A stretch of DNA of 35,776 bases, from the NCBI GenBank assembly GCA_021813145.1, contig JAKALS010000003.1, positions 70,114 to 105,889 of the forward strand. Reading direction: 5' to 3'. Shown piece after piece: positions 22,943 through 31,514 of this stretch (within the stretch, counting starts at the first letter, position 1; every line of letters starts with the position of its first letter). This DNA comes from a bacterium. Its GTDB lineage: Bacteria; Patescibacteriota; Microgenomatia; Levybacterales; UBA12049. A program made the position numbers and the translations under genes. A model generated the notes under the pieces. The model ran no database searches. It was given only the letters and a program-made list of their open reading frames with translations, and had not been told where the DNA came from.

Positions 22943-23644
22943 ATGGCTTATAAAGATAAGATTGTAATGTCCATAGGAGGTTCTCTTATCGTTCCCGACG
23001 GGGGAATTGATACTAAGTTTCTTTCGGAACTTAATGCTTTTATCCGCAAACAACTGGCGAAAAATCGAAACCGCCAGTTTTTTTTGGTTGTAGGGGGAGG
23101 AACTATTGCCAGGCATTACAGGGATGCGGGAAGAGACGTAATAGGCCACGAACTTACAAGAGATGATTTGGATTGGTTAGGTATACACGCAACAAAACTT
23201 AATGCTCATCTTGTAAGAACAATATTTAGGGACATTGCCCATCCTTACATAATCAAGCATTATGAAATAATAAGAAAGGCTCATGAGCAGGTAGTAGTTG
23301 CGGCAGGATGGAAGCCGGGTTGGTCTACCGATTACGACGCAGTCCTTCTTTGCGAAGATTACGGAGTTAAAGAGATAATAAATTTAAGTAACATTTCCCA
23401 GGTTTTTAATAAGGACCCCAGAAAATTCAAAGATGCAAAGCCAATAGACAAAATTTCATGGAAAGAATTCCGAAAACTTGTAGGGGATGAATGGATACCC
23501 GGAATGAATGCGCCTTTTGATCCCGTTGCCGCGCATAAAGCGGAAGAAGAAGGGGTAAGGGTTGCCGTTTTATCCGGGCATGATTTTAAAAATCTTGAAA
23601 AGTATTTTAGAGGCGAAAAATTCGTGGGCACTGTGATAGAATAA
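22943..23644 (+). CDS. pyrH: UMP kinase, archaeal-type amino acid kinase family
   Basis: The ATG at 22943 is preferred to a TTG at 22913 that lies inside the hairpin. The 233-aa product has IVMSIGGSLIVPDGG, VVGGGTIARHYRDAG, DLDWLGIHATKLNAHLVR, GWKPGWSTDYDAVLL and DPRKFKDAKPIDKISW, ending with FRGEKFVGTVI. This order fits UMP kinase, closer to the archaeal form than the usual bacterial PyrH, as far as can be judged by eye. It phosphorylates UMP to UDP for RNA, DNA and sugar nucleotides. It is 8 nt upstream of recF. Confidence 0.82.
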   Translation: MAYKDKIVMSIGGSLIVPDGGIDTKFLSELNAFIRKQLAKNRNRQFFLVVGGGTIARHYRDAGRDVIGHELTRDDLDWLGIHATKLNAHLVRTIFRDIAHPYIIKHYEIIRKAHEQVVVAAGWKPGWSTDYDAVLLCEDYGVKEIINLSNISQVFNKDPRKFKDAKPIDKISWKEFRKLVGDEWIPGMNAPFDPVAAHKAEEEGVRVAVLSGHDFKNLEKYFRGEKFVGTVIE

Positions 23645-23652
23645 CCTCAAAA

Positions 23653-24717
23653 GTGTTAAAAAGTTTATCTTTACAAAACTTCCGAAGCTATAAAAAAGCC
23701 GATTTTGAATTCATAAGTAAAACTACCGTTATTATCGGGCCTAATACTTCCGGCAAATCCAATCTAATTGAAGCAATCTTTCTTCTTGCAAGCGGGAAGA
23801 GTTTTAGGACGGACAAAGATATGCAGATGATATCTTTTGGGGAAGCGTTCGGAAGAGTTAAGGCCGAAGCGGAAGATAATGAGCTTGAGATTATTGTGAC
23901 AAACGGACAATTAAACGGCAAAACTTCACAATTTAAAAAATTTCTTGTAAACGGAGTGCCCAAAAGAAGGGTAGATTTTGTAGAAAACTTTTCGGCCGTT
24001 TTATTTTCTCCCGAAGATCTTGATATTATAGTTGATTCACCGTCTCTTCGAAGAAGATTTTTGGATAATGTCTTAGAGCTGGTAGACAGGGAATACAGGA
24101 TTTCCACTGTCGCTTATTCAAAAGCCTTAAGGCAGAGAAACGCCCTTTTGGAAAATAAAAGGGAGACTGGAATAAGAAACGAAAAACAATTTGAGTACTG
24201 GGATAATCTTGTAATAGAAAACGGAGGAATAATAACAAAGAAGAGGGAGGAGTTTATAGAATTTGTTAATAACGAGACAAAAGACATTTTTGATTTTGTA
24301 GCCTATTACGACAAAAGCGTAATTTCAAAACAAAGGCTTTTGCAGTATAAAGATGCGGAAGTGGCGGCAGGAGTAACGCTTGTTGGCCCTCACAGGGACG
24401 ATTTTTCAGTTTCGATGTTTAATAACTCAAGATCCGACATCCATGATGTTAAGTCCTTCGGATCAAGGGGCCAGCAAAGGCTTGTTATATTACAGCTTAA
24501 GATGCTTGAGCTGTTGTTTATAGAAAAGAAGCTCGGCAAGAGGCCGGTGCTCCTTCTTGATGATATTTTTTCGGAATTGGACGAAGGACATATAGAGTTA
24601 ATTCTGGAAATGTTGGGTCTTCAGCAGACAATAATTACCACAACACACAGAGAATTTATCCCGGAAAGTGTATTAAAGAAAACCCAAGTGATAAAATTTA
24701 CCAAGGAGGATAAATGA
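23653..24717 (+). CDS. recF: DNA replication and repair protein RecF
   Basis: The GTG start at 23653 gives a 354-aa SMC-like ATPase beginning LKSLSLQNFRSYKKADFEF. Walker A is IIGPNTSGKSNLIEA, the signature region is SFGSRGQQRLVILQLK, and Walker B is LLLDDIFSELDEGH. RecF loads RecA with RecO and RecR at single-strand gaps. It is usually beside dnaN and dnaA, but here it lies between pyrH and NAD(P)H-hydrate dehydratase, so it is relocated. ATGA overlap with the next gene indicates coupling. Confidence 0.93.
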   Translation: MLKSLSLQNFRSYKKADFEFISKTTVIIGPNTSGKSNLIEAIFLLASGKSFRTDKDMQMISFGEAFGRVKAEAEDNELEIIVTNGQLNGKTSQFKKFLVNGVPKRRVDFVENFSAVLFSPEDLDIIVDSPSLRRRFLDNVLELVDREYRISTVAYSKALRQRNALLENKRETGIRNEKQFEYWDNLVIENGGIITKKREEFIEFVNNETKDIFDFVAYYDKSVISKQRLLQYKDAEVAAGVTLVGPHRDDFSVSMFNNSRSDIHDVKSFGSRGQQRLVILQLKMLELLFIEKKLGKRPVLLLDDIFSELDEGHIELILEMLGLQQTIITTTHREFIPESVLKKTQVIKFTKEDK

Positions 24718-25562
24718 TTAAGGAGTTTAATAAAGAAGATTTAAAAAAATTATTTATTCCAAAGGCTTCCAGCCATAAGGGAGATAATGGAAAACTGATG
24801 ATAATAGGAGGCTCTGTCCTTTTCCATGCGGCATCCCTTTGGGCCTTGGAAATTGCATCTAAGATTGTTGATATGGTATTTTATTCCTCCGTTGTTTCGA
24901 ATAACGAAATTGTCCAAAAAGAAAAAGAGGAATTTAGAAACGGAATAATAGTTCCGAGGGATAAAATTTCCCATTATATTGAAGAAGCGGACGCTATTCT
25001 CATAGGCCCCGGACTTCCAAGAGAAGACGGAGTCGAGAAAGGCGATGACGATACAAAGGAGCTTTCACAGGGACTTTTGGAAAAATATAAAAATAAGAAA
25101 TGGGTGATAGACGGAGGCTCGTTGCAAGTAATAAAACCCGAAATTTTACCCAAAGGTTCTATAATTACTCCTCATCATAAAGAGTTTTCAAAACTCTTCA
25201 ATTTTAAGTTTCCGGTCTCCGGTCAAACGACAGAAATTCAAAACTTTGTAGAAGAAACGGCAAAAAAATACAACATCATTATTCTGTTGAAAGGGGAAGT
25301 GGATATTGTATCGGATGGGGCAAATACGGTTCTAGTTAGGGGAGGAAATGCGGGAATGACAAAGGGCGGAACAGGAGACGTACTTGCCGGATTGGTCGGA
25401 TCTATTTATTGTAAAAACAGCGCATTTCTTTCCGCTTGTGCGGCTTCTTATATAAATAAAAAAGCAGGGGACGAGCTTTTTAACAAAACAGGCTTTTATT
25501 TTAATTCTTCCGACCTTGTTAATCAAATTCCTTCCGTAATGAAGAAACTTTTACTTATTTAG
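24714..25562 (+). CDS. ADP/ATP-dependent NAD(P)H-hydrate dehydratase (NnrD, YjeF C-terminal type)
   Basis: The start overlaps the recF stop (ATGA). The 282-aa protein has the ribokinase-like carbohydrate kinase fold: SSHKGDNGKLMIIGGS at the N-terminus, DAILIGPGLPRE, VIDGGSLQVI, ITPHHKEFSKLF and the signature RGGNAGMTKGGTGDVLAGLVGS. It repairs hydrated NADH/NADPH. The N-terminal epimerase domain of the bifunctional form is absent. The 3' end overlaps the opposing DUF5654 gene by 8 nt. Confidence 0.88.
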   Translation: MIKEFNKEDLKKLFIPKASSHKGDNGKLMIIGGSVLFHAASLWALEIASKIVDMVFYSSVVSNNEIVQKEKEEFRNGIIVPRDKISHYIEEADAILIGPGLPREDGVEKGDDDTKELSQGLLEKYKNKKWVIDGGSLQVIKPEILPKGSIITPHHKEFSKLFNFKFPVSGQTTEIQNFVEETAKKYNIIILLKGEVDIVSDGANTVLVRGGNAGMTKGGTGDVLAGLVGSIYCKNSAFLSACAASYINKKAGDELFNKTGFYFNSSDLVNQIPSVMKKLLLI

Positions 25563-25860
25563 AGGAATCGGGGGAAACCCTTTCCAAAACTTTAGAAAGT
25601 TGATACGTGATAAAAACAGCAATAAAAGTTATTACCAGAGCATAAATAAGCAGAGAGATTATTCCGCTGTTTGCAGGAAAATATTTTTTAATATAGGAGT
25701 TTACGAATTCCTGGATAAGACTGTTCCATGCAAGAGCTGCCACCAAGCCGAATCCGCTGGTTGCCAATGTAAGCATCTGTCTTACGAGTTCGGTATGCAA
25801 GGCTTTTTTCTTTGGCGCCACTTTTTTTGAAGTTTTCTTTTGACTATTGGGCATGTGCAT
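25555..25860 (-). CDS. DUF5654 family membrane protein
   Basis: The 101-aa product has a basic N-terminus (KKTSKKVAPKKKAL), a first hydrophobic stretch with LATSGFGLVAALAWNSLIQEFV and a second helix (IISLLIYALVITFIAVFITY). This matches DUF5654 as found in Patescibacteria and some archaea. Function is unknown; it is a small inner-membrane protein. The second ATG (25854) may be the true start: a TAGTAT box lies 9 nt before it on the minus strand. It overlaps the opposing gene by 8 nt. Confidence 0.75.
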   Translation of the reverse strand: MHMPNSQKKTSKKVAPKKKALHTELVRQMLTLATSGFGLVAALAWNSLIQEFVNSYIKKYFPANSGIISLLIYALVITFIAVFITYQLSKVLERVSPDSSK

Positions 25861-25964
25861 ATGATACTAAAATTAAACCTATAATTCAAACTCTTCGGGA
25901 AATCCTCGGAATATTTGTTATAATACAATAAGCATGGGTTTTGTTTTAAAACTAGAATTAAAGC

Positions 25965-27008
25965 ATGTTTGAGCCAAAATTTACAATTACAAATAAAATA
26001 TTGAAGAATATAGGAAGTATAGAAGCCTCTAAGGAAATAATAGACCATGCTCCGCTTTTGCCTTATTACGAAAAAGAATTTCAAAAAGACGCCCTTGTTC
26101 GCTCGGTGCACTTTGGAACCCACATAGAAGGAAACGAGTTGAATTTTACCGAAGCAGAAAAAGTGCTTGAAGGGAAAGATATACCGGCCAGAGACCGGGA
26201 TATCCAGGAGGTAATTAATTACCGCAAGGTTATGGAGTTTATAGGGCATCTCGGAAAAGAAGAGAAGCTGAGAATCAACGAGCAGCTTATAAAAGAAATC
26301 CACAAATTAACGGTAGAAAAAATCCTTCCGCAGGAACAATGCGGGGAGTTAAGAAAAACACAGGTAGTTGTTAAAAATAGTGTTACGGGAGAGGTTTCTT
26401 TTAAACCTCCCCTGGCCGTAGCAGTACCTTTTCAGATCAAGGACCTTATAGATTTTCTTAATTCTTCCCAGGACTTGCACCCTGTTTTAAAAAGCGCAAT
26501 TTCCCATTATGAGCTTGTAAGGATTCATCCTTTTATTGACGGCAACGGCAGGGTGGCAAGAGCTCTTTCAACGCTTATTCTTTTTATGGAAGGATACGAT
26601 ATAAGAAGATTTTTTTCTTTAGAGGAATATTTTGATTCGGATGCAGGAGCTTATTATGGGGCTCTTCAGAGTGTAACCGAAAATGAAGGAGACTTAACGG
26701 GTTGGCTGGAGTATTTCAGCCTCGGGCTTTCTATAGAGCTTTCGAAAATCAGGCGAAGAGTTGAAAATATTTCAATAGATGCAAAGCTTAAGGAAAAACT
26801 CGGAGGAAAGCCTCTTCTTTTGTCAGACAGACAGCTTAGGATTATCGAATACATACAAAAAACCGGATACCTTCAAAATCAGGCTTTCGGACAGCTTTTT
26901 CCCATGGTTTCGGAAGATACAATACTTAACGAATTAAAGTCTCTTGTTAAGTCCGGAATAATCAGGAAACACGGAGTAACCAAAGGCGCAAAATACATTA
27001 TGACATGA
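25965..27008 (+). CDS. Fic domain protein (putative AMP transferase)
   Basis: The 347-aa protein has an N-terminal region with THIEGNELN, resembling the inhibitory helix of Fic proteins. The central Fic domain has the complete active motif HPFIDGNGRVARAL, and the C-terminal ~70 residues look like a winged helix (LSDRQLRIIEYIQKTGYLQNQAF). Such proteins usually transfer AMP from ATP to a target Ser, Thr or Tyr, and the winged helix may bind DNA to regulate its own gene. TATAAT at 25919-25924 lies 40 nt upstream. No antitoxin-like partner is adjacent, so inhibition is probably internal. Confidence 0.9.
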   Translation: MFEPKFTITNKILKNIGSIEASKEIIDHAPLLPYYEKEFQKDALVRSVHFGTHIEGNELNFTEAEKVLEGKDIPARDRDIQEVINYRKVMEFIGHLGKEEKLRINEQLIKEIHKLTVEKILPQEQCGELRKTQVVVKNSVTGEVSFKPPLAVAVPFQIKDLIDFLNSSQDLHPVLKSAISHYELVRIHPFIDGNGRVARALSTLILFMEGYDIRRFFSLEEYFDSDAGAYYGALQSVTENEGDLTGWLEYFSLGLSIELSKIRRRVENISIDAKLKEKLGGKPLLLSDRQLRIIEYIQKTGYLQNQAFGQLFPMVSEDTILNELKSLVKSGIIRKHGVTKGAKYIMT

Positions 27009-27089
27009 GAAAAAACTTCCAATCAATGTTCGTGAATTTAAATATTGAAATTCATTGAAAACCGAAAACTAAAAATTTAAAATTAACCT
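27009..27089 (+). repeat. AT-rich spacer with inverted repeat and repeat-like unit
   Basis: TGAATTT and AAATTCA flank an 8-nt centre, and CTAAAAATTTAAAATTAAC resembles the insert inside the following ligase gene (CTCAAAATTTAAG). No promoter or ribosome binding site is clear. Confidence 0.4.
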
Positions 27090-28823
27090 ATGTTATTTTC
27101 AGAATTATCTAAATACTTTGAGAAGCTGGAATCGACGTCTTCTAGACTGTCTTTGATAGAAATTCTGTCGGAGCTGTTCAAAAAGACGGATTCTAAAGAA
27201 ATAGACAAAATCACATATCTATTACAGGGAAGAATAGCTCCCTTTTTCGAGCCGCTGGAAATCGGTATGGCAGAAAAAAACGTAGCCCAGTCTCTGGCAA
27301 ATGCTTACGGTTCCACAAAGGAAGATGTGCTCAGGCTCTATCAGAGACTCGGAGATATGGGAAAAACAGCACAGGAATTAAGTCAAAACTCAAAATTCAA
27401 AACTCAAAATTTAAGCGTTGAGGAGGTATTCGAAATCCTCACCAAAATTGCCAAAACATCAGGAGAAGGGACCGTTGAGAAAAGACAGAAACTTTTTACG
27501 GATTTATTAAAAAAGCTCGATCCCGTATCCGCAAAGCATCTTGTAAGGATTCCCCTCGGAAATACAAGACTTGGGGTGGGGGACCCGACAGTCTTGGACG
27601 GGTTGGCTTTGGCAAAACTGGGGGATAAATCAAAACGAAAAATGCTTGAAGGTGCCTACAACAGAACTTCGGATTTGGGTTTAATTGCAAAAACCCTTTG
27701 GGAAAAAGGACTCCCTGCGGTTGAAGAACTCAAGGTAAGAGTCGGTGCTCCCATCCGTTCCGAACTTTGCGAAAGGCTCCCGACACCCCAAAAAATAATA
27801 GAAAAAATGGGTGAGGTAGACGCCCAATATAAATACGACGGATTCAGGGTTCAGATCCACAAAAACGGAGAGGATGTTAGAATGTTTTCGAGAAATTTGG
27901 AGGAGATGACCCATATGTTCCCGGAGCTAATAGAAGCCGCAAGAAAACAGATAAAAGCGCAAAGCGTAATCCTTGACTCGGAAGCCCTGGCTTATAACCC
28001 GGAATCCGAAGAATTTTTGCCTTTTCAGGAAACAACGAAAAGAAGAAGAAAACACGGGATAGAAGAAATGGCAGGAAAACTTCCTCTAAAGGCTTTTGTT
28101 TTTGACATACTTTATAAAAACGGCAAATCTTTAACAGAAAAGCCCCTTAAAGAAAGGATGGAAATTTTAAAAGAAACTTTGCCCGAAGATGACGTTTTAA
28201 TAAGGACAAAAAACCAGACTATAAAAGAACCTAAGGTTCTTGGAGTTTTACTCGAAGATGCAATATCAAAAGGGCTGGAGGGACTGGTTGTAAAAAAGCT
28301 TGAAAGCCCCTACGAGGCGGGAGGACGGAATTTTAACTGGGTAAAACTTAAGAGGCATTCGGGAGGAGAATTGAACGATACAATTGACTGTGTAATCCTG
28401 GGTTATATTGCGGGAAAAGGCAAAAGAGCCGAGTTTGGAGCAGGAGCTTTATTGGTGGGACTCTATGACAGCGAGAAAGACGAATTTGTAACCGTTTCAA
28501 AAATAGGGACAGGATTATCTGATGAAGAGTGGAAAGAGATCCATAAACGGGCAGACAGGATAAGGGTAGATAAAAAACCGGCAAGGGTAAATTCTCTGAT
28601 TACCCCTTCCGTTTGGATTAAGCCCGAGATTGTAATAGAAGTTCTGGCAGACGAGATTACAAGATCTCCCATTCATACCGCAGGTAAATATGGGGAAGAA
28701 GCGGGATACGCTTTAAGATTTCCAAGGCTCGTTTCCTTTAGGGGTTCGGATAAAAAGGCCGAAGACGCAACAACGGTTAAGGAATTAATAGAAATGTATT
28801 CCGATCAGGGGAAAAAAGATTGA
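27090..28823 (+). CDS. ATP-dependent DNA ligase (archaeal Lig1 type)
   Basis: The 577-aa enzyme has the archaeal layout. An N-terminal DNA-binding domain begins MLFSELSKYFEKLESTSSRL, with RIPLGNTRLGVGDPTVLDGLA. The adenylation domain has the lysine motif KYDGFRVQIHKNG (Lys248 takes the AMP), SRNLEEMTHMFPE and GLEGLVVKKLESPYEAG, and an OB-fold lies beyond WVKLKRH. It seals nicks. Bacteria normally use NAD-dependent LigA for replication, so this is either a second ligase or a replacement. An AT-rich insert encodes QNSKFKTQN near residue 101. Confidence 0.93.
   Translation: MLFSELSKYFEKLESTSSRLSLIEILSELFKKTDSKEIDKITYLLQGRIAPFFEPLEIGMAEKNVAQSLANAYGSTKEDVLRLYQRLGDMGKTAQELSQNSKFKTQNLSVEEVFEILTKIAKTSGEGTVEKRQKLFTDLLKKLDPVSAKHLVRIPLGNTRLGVGDPTVLDGLALAKLGDKSKRKMLEGAYNRTSDLGLIAKTLWEKGLPAVEELKVRVGAPIRSELCERLPTPQKIIEKMGEVDAQYKYDGFRVQIHKNGEDVRMFSRNLEEMTHMFPELIEAARKQIKAQSVILDSEALAYNPESEEFLPFQETTKRRRKHGIEEMAGKLPLKAFVFDILYKNGKSLTEKPLKERMEILKETLPEDDVLIRTKNQTIKEPKVLGVLLEDAISKGLEGLVVKKLESPYEAGGRNFNWVKLKRHSGGELNDTIDCVILGYIAGKGKRAEFGAGALLVGLYDSEKDEFVTVSKIGTGLSDEEWKEIHKRADRIRVDKKPARVNSLITPSVWIKPEIVIEVLADEITRSPIHTAGKYGEEAGYALRFPRLVSFRGSDKKAEDATTVKELIEMYSDQGKKD
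27381..27414 (+). repeat. AT-rich repeat-like insertion in the DNA ligase gene
   Basis: AGTCAAAACTCAAAATTCAA followed by AACTCAAAATTTAA has three CAAAAYTC-like units in tandem and encodes SQNSKFKTQNLS in frame, in a linker of the DNA-binding domain. Confidence 0.65.
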
Positions 28824-28828
28824 TCCTC

Positions 28829-29158
28829 TTACCTGATTGCGCTAAAAACCAGGACTGCGGCTTTCCTTAAAATTCCATTCGGTCTTTTTGGTTTTTCTTC
28901 TTTTTGTCCGTGTCTTTGCAGCTCATCTTGAACGGTTTCGTCTAAATAAGCATTTATATCCCTATAACCCTGAACTTTTACCGTTCCGTCCGGATAAAAA
29001 GATTCCCGATAGACAGGATTTGTCGAAACTTCTTCTTTTTGGCTATTAAGTGCGGTAGGTCCATCTATCGCCCTGTTCCAAGAGCGGGCGGCCGAAACAA
29101 CAGCCTTTTCCAAAGTGGGAATAATCTCAATTTCTCTCGATAAAGACATGGATAACAT
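28829..29158 (-). CDS. Unknown small protein
   Basis: The frame is open to 29191, but the more likely starts are the ATG at 29158 or at 29149, because GATAAT with an upstream TTGCAA lies just before them on the minus strand. The product (~109 aa) is mixed-charge, with EKAVVSAARSWNRAIDGPTAL, a segment with FYPDGTVKVQGYRDINAYLDE and a basic, Pro-rich end. No signal peptide, Cys or known motif is seen. It converges with the DNA ligase gene, 5 nt apart. Function is unknown. Confidence 0.55.
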   Translation of the reverse strand: MLSMSLSREIEIIPTLEKAVVSAARSWNRAIDGPTALNSQKEEVSTNPVYRESFYPDGTVKVQGYRDINAYLDETVQDELQRHGQKEEKPKRPNGILRKAAVLVFSAIR

Positions 29159-29293
29159 AATTATTATCACAGGCGTTTTTTTGAATTGCAAGAAGCAATT
29201 TTAGACTTGGTATTGATTTTTAAGGGTATTTGAGCTAATGTTAAATTAATTATCCCTCTTTTTTTAAGCTCGAGGGCGAAGGGAGGTGAAAAT

Positions 29294-29734
29294 ATGGCAG
29301 AAGCAAAAACAAAAGCTTTCATGGCCACATTGGAGGATACTTTTGCAAAACTTCCTCCGCTCTCGCCTAGTGTCCGCGAAGTTATAGTCACAATTGCTCC
29401 CTGGCTCGCTTTAATATTTGGAGTGTTGGGAGTGTTGGGTTCACTATCGGCTTTCGGTCTTGCCGCAGTTTTTTCTCCCGTGGCGGCACTGGGAGGAGGA
29501 GTAGGCATGGCAACTACTTTTATGGTGGCTGCGGTCCTTTCTCTTATTTATAGCGTAGCAATGCTGGTTGCTACACCGAGTCTTTTTAAAAAGAAGGCCT
29601 TCGGTTGGACACTATTATTTTGGTCCGAGGTGGTTTCATTGGTTGCACAGGTCCTTTATTTTTCGGTCGTGGGAGTTTTAATTTCTCTAATAGCGTTCTA
29701 TTTCTTATTTCAAATAAAAAGTTATTATAAATAA
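29294..29734 (+). CDS. Small multi-pass membrane protein, strong ribosome binding site
   Basis: The start follows GAAGGGAGGTGA, identical over 12 nt to the site before the 61-aa gene at 11654, and implies strong translation. The 146-aa product has a soluble N-terminus (about 30 residues) and about four hydrophobic segments rich in Gly, Ala and Val. These include LALIFGVLGVLGSLSAFGL and MVAAVLSLIYSVAMLV, with FKKKAFGWTLLFWSEVVSL between helices. I know such proteins as uncharacterised in Patescibacteria. A terminator follows at 29755, so it forms a single-gene unit. Confidence 0.65.
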   Translation: MAEAKTKAFMATLEDTFAKLPPLSPSVREVIVTIAPWLALIFGVLGVLGSLSAFGLAAVFSPVAALGGGVGMATTFMVAAVLSLIYSVAMLVATPSLFKKKAFGWTLLFWSEVVSLVAQVLYFSVVGVLISLIAFYFLFQIKSYYK

Positions 29735-29754
29735 GAGATAGAGGCATTAATAGA

Positions 29755-29788
29755 AGGGCTATTCCAAAATGGGTAGCCCTTTTGTTTT
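29755..29788 (+). terminator. Rho-independent terminator
   Basis: AGGGCTA (29755-29761) pairs with TAGCCCT (29774-29780), with a 12-nt loop and TTTTGTTTT after it. It ends the membrane protein transcript. Confidence 0.8.
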
Positions 29789-29879
29789 CGGGTTAGGCGC
29801 TTTGCCTTGTCAAACAAGCGGACTCCTTCGTCCCTGCTTCACCCTTGGTTATTACGTAATCAACAATTTTAACGGGGTG
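29789..29879. other. GC-rich spacer with small inverted repeats
   Basis: AGGC-GCTTT-GCCT and an imperfect AAGCGGAC/GTCCCTGCTT pairing can form adjacent hairpins. The stretch is richer in GC than its surroundings and holds no gene. It could be a leftover of a repeat element or a structured RNA; nothing specific is recognised. Confidence 0.3.
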
Positions 29880-29885
29880 TATAAT
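29880..29885 (+). promoter_or_regulatory. -10 box of the phosphoribosyltransferase gene
   Basis: TATAAT lies 8 nt before the ATG at 29894; the -35 is weak (TAATCA at 17 bp). A leaderless mRNA is predicted. Confidence 0.6.
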
Positions 29886-29893
29886 ATGGCCAA

Positions 29894-30535
29894 ATGTTTC
29901 AAGACAGAGAAGATGCAGCAGTCAGATTATCCAAAAAACTAAAAAACGTTGTTAACAAAAACACCGTGGTTATTGCTTTGACAAGGGGAGGGGTGATTTT
30001 GGGGAAGGTGATAGGTGATTACTTTAGTATTGCCTGGGGAGCGATAGTAGTAAAAAAGATAACAGCCCCTTTTAACAGCGAATTGGCTATAGGAGCCGTT
30101 GCTCCTAATAATATTGTTTACTGGAATGAAAAACTCTGCAAAGAACTGGGAATAACTAAAGAAGAAAAGTTAAGGCTTAGGGAAAGAAAAGAAGTTGAAA
30201 GGATTAGTCAGGAAATAATATTCAAAAAACCGGGAATTCCTTTTAAAGGCAAAGACGTCATCCTTGTAGATGACGGAGTGGCAACCGGAGCAACGGTTAA
30301 AGCAGCCTCCAGGTATCTGAAGAAAAAAAAGGCAAAAAAAATATTGCTTGCAGTGCCTGTTGTTTCAAAAGGAATAATACGAGATATTAAGACATATTTT
30401 GATACTATTATATCTTTGTCCGAACCGAAAGATTTTTATGCAGTAGGAGAATTTTATAAATATTTTCCTCAAGTCACAAATAGGGAAGTAATAAATTTAC
30501 TGGATACTAGAAATTACACGATTAAAAATTTATAA
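29894..30535 (+). CDS. Phosphoribosyltransferase domain protein
   Basis: The 213-aa product carries the type I PRTase fold: FQDREDAAVRLSKKL at the N-terminus, VIALTRGGVILGKVI, and the PRPP-binding loop VILVDDGVATGATV. It belongs to the uncharacterised group often annotated simply as PRTase, sometimes fused to hydrolases. Substrate base is not evident; the hood region with YWNEKLCKELGITKEE may set it. It could salvage a nucleobase or act on something else. It lies 10 nt upstream of pth and is likely cotranscribed. Confidence 0.82.
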   Translation: MFQDREDAAVRLSKKLKNVVNKNTVVIALTRGGVILGKVIGDYFSIAWGAIVVKKITAPFNSELAIGAVAPNNIVYWNEKLCKELGITKEEKLRLRERKEVERISQEIIFKKPGIPFKGKDVILVDDGVATGATVKAASRYLKKKKAKKILLAVPVVSKGIIRDIKTYFDTIISLSEPKDFYAVGEFYKYFPQVTNREVINLLDTRNYTIKNL

Positions 30536-30545
30536 TGTTAAAACT

Positions 30546-31169
30546 ATGAAAATTATAGTGGGTCTCGGTAATCCGGGAGAGAAATACGAAAAGACAAGAC
30601 ATAACCTCGGTTTTGTAGTGCTTGACCATTTTTTAAAGAGTTTTGAACCGGTAAGGGAAGGAGATTGGGCGGAATCAAAAAAATTTAAAAGTGACGTAGC
30701 TCAGATTTTGTGGCAGCCCAAATCCGGAAAAGAGGAGCAGGTTTTACTCATCAAGCCCCGAACCTATATGAACAATTCGGGAATGGCCGTAAAAGCGGTA
30801 AAGGACTTTTATAAGGCGCAAGATTCCGATATATGGGTTGTTCACGACGACGTTGATTTGGCTTTAGGCCTTATGAAAATAAGGCTGGGAGGGGCTTCGG
30901 CGGGACATCGAGGCGTAGACTCGATAATTGAATCTTTGGGCTCAGATAAATTCTGGAGATTCAGACTGGGAATAGGACATCCAAGGCAAAATCCAAAAGA
31001 AGGCGGAAAAGCTATTTACTTTAGGGGAGTAGACGATTATGTCTTAGGCGAAATGGCGGGGCAGGATTGGAGTAAAGCCAAGGTCCTTGTTAAAAAAGCA
31101 GTAGAAGCTATTGAAACAGCCCTGGAAAAAGATTTGACGGTTGCAATGAATAGGTTCAATTCAAAATGA
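30546..31169 (+). CDS. pth: Peptidyl-tRNA hydrolase
   Basis: The 207-aa product starts MKIIVGLGNPGEKYEKTRHNLGF, with the catalytic His in TRHNLGF. LIKPRTYMNNSGMAV, VVHDDVDLALG and GGASAGHRGVDSI complete the family signature. It frees tRNA from stalled or drop-off peptidyl-tRNAs. It is slightly longer than the usual ~190 aa, partly from PKSGKEEQ and NPKEGGKAIYFRG loops. Confidence 0.95.
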   Translation: MKIIVGLGNPGEKYEKTRHNLGFVVLDHFLKSFEPVREGDWAESKKFKSDVAQILWQPKSGKEEQVLLIKPRTYMNNSGMAVKAVKDFYKAQDSDIWVVHDDVDLALGLMKIRLGGASAGHRGVDSIIESLGSDKFWRFRLGIGHPRQNPKEGGKAIYFRGVDDYVLGEMAGQDWSKAKVLVKKAVEAIETALEKDLTVAMNRFNSK

Positions 31170-31247
31170 GTCCCGTTAGAAAGTTCTCTTTTAATCTAGA
31201 TTTTATATTTTTAAAGCACAGCCTTGAAAGGAGGTCTCTTTGACGGG

Positions 31248-31514
31248 ATGAAGTCTGTTAACCAGGTTCTAAAAAAATTTAATCCCGTACAGGATAAATA
31301 TGTTTCAAGGGATTTCCAGGCCTTCGGAATATACTTAGCGGAGGAACTGGATGACTACAAGCACAGAAGTCTTTACATAAAACTTGCTAAGACTGTTCAC
31401 CGTTCTGTTCTTGAAAAAGCCCTTTCTTTTGTTTCCGACTCAAATGCAAACAACAAAGGCGCCCTTTTTATGTGGAAACTGAAACAATTAAGAACGCAAG
31501 CCCAACAAAAATGA
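31248..31514 (+). CDS. Small conserved protein of unknown function
   Basis: The ATG at 31248 is used; AAAGGAGGT lies 12 nt upstream, a long spacing, and a TTG at 31224 is also in frame. The 88-aa product is basic, probably helical: VNQVLKKFNPVQDKYVSRDF, FGIYLAEELDD and an end with NNKGALFMWKLKQLRTQAQ. I recall similar small proteins ending in FMWKLKQL in Patescibacteria, without function. Its TGA overlaps the next ATG (ATGA), so it is coupled to the VTT membrane protein. Confidence 0.65.
   Translation: MKSVNQVLKKFNPVQDKYVSRDFQAFGIYLAEELDDYKHRSLYIKLAKTVHRSVLEKALSFVSDSNANNKGALFMWKLKQLRTQAQQK

Noticed and set aside
25782-26303. Minus-strand ORF of 173 codons
   Set aside because: It overlaps the DUF5654 start and the Fic gene in antisense and has the hydrophobic, Cys/Phe-rich look of a shadow frame.
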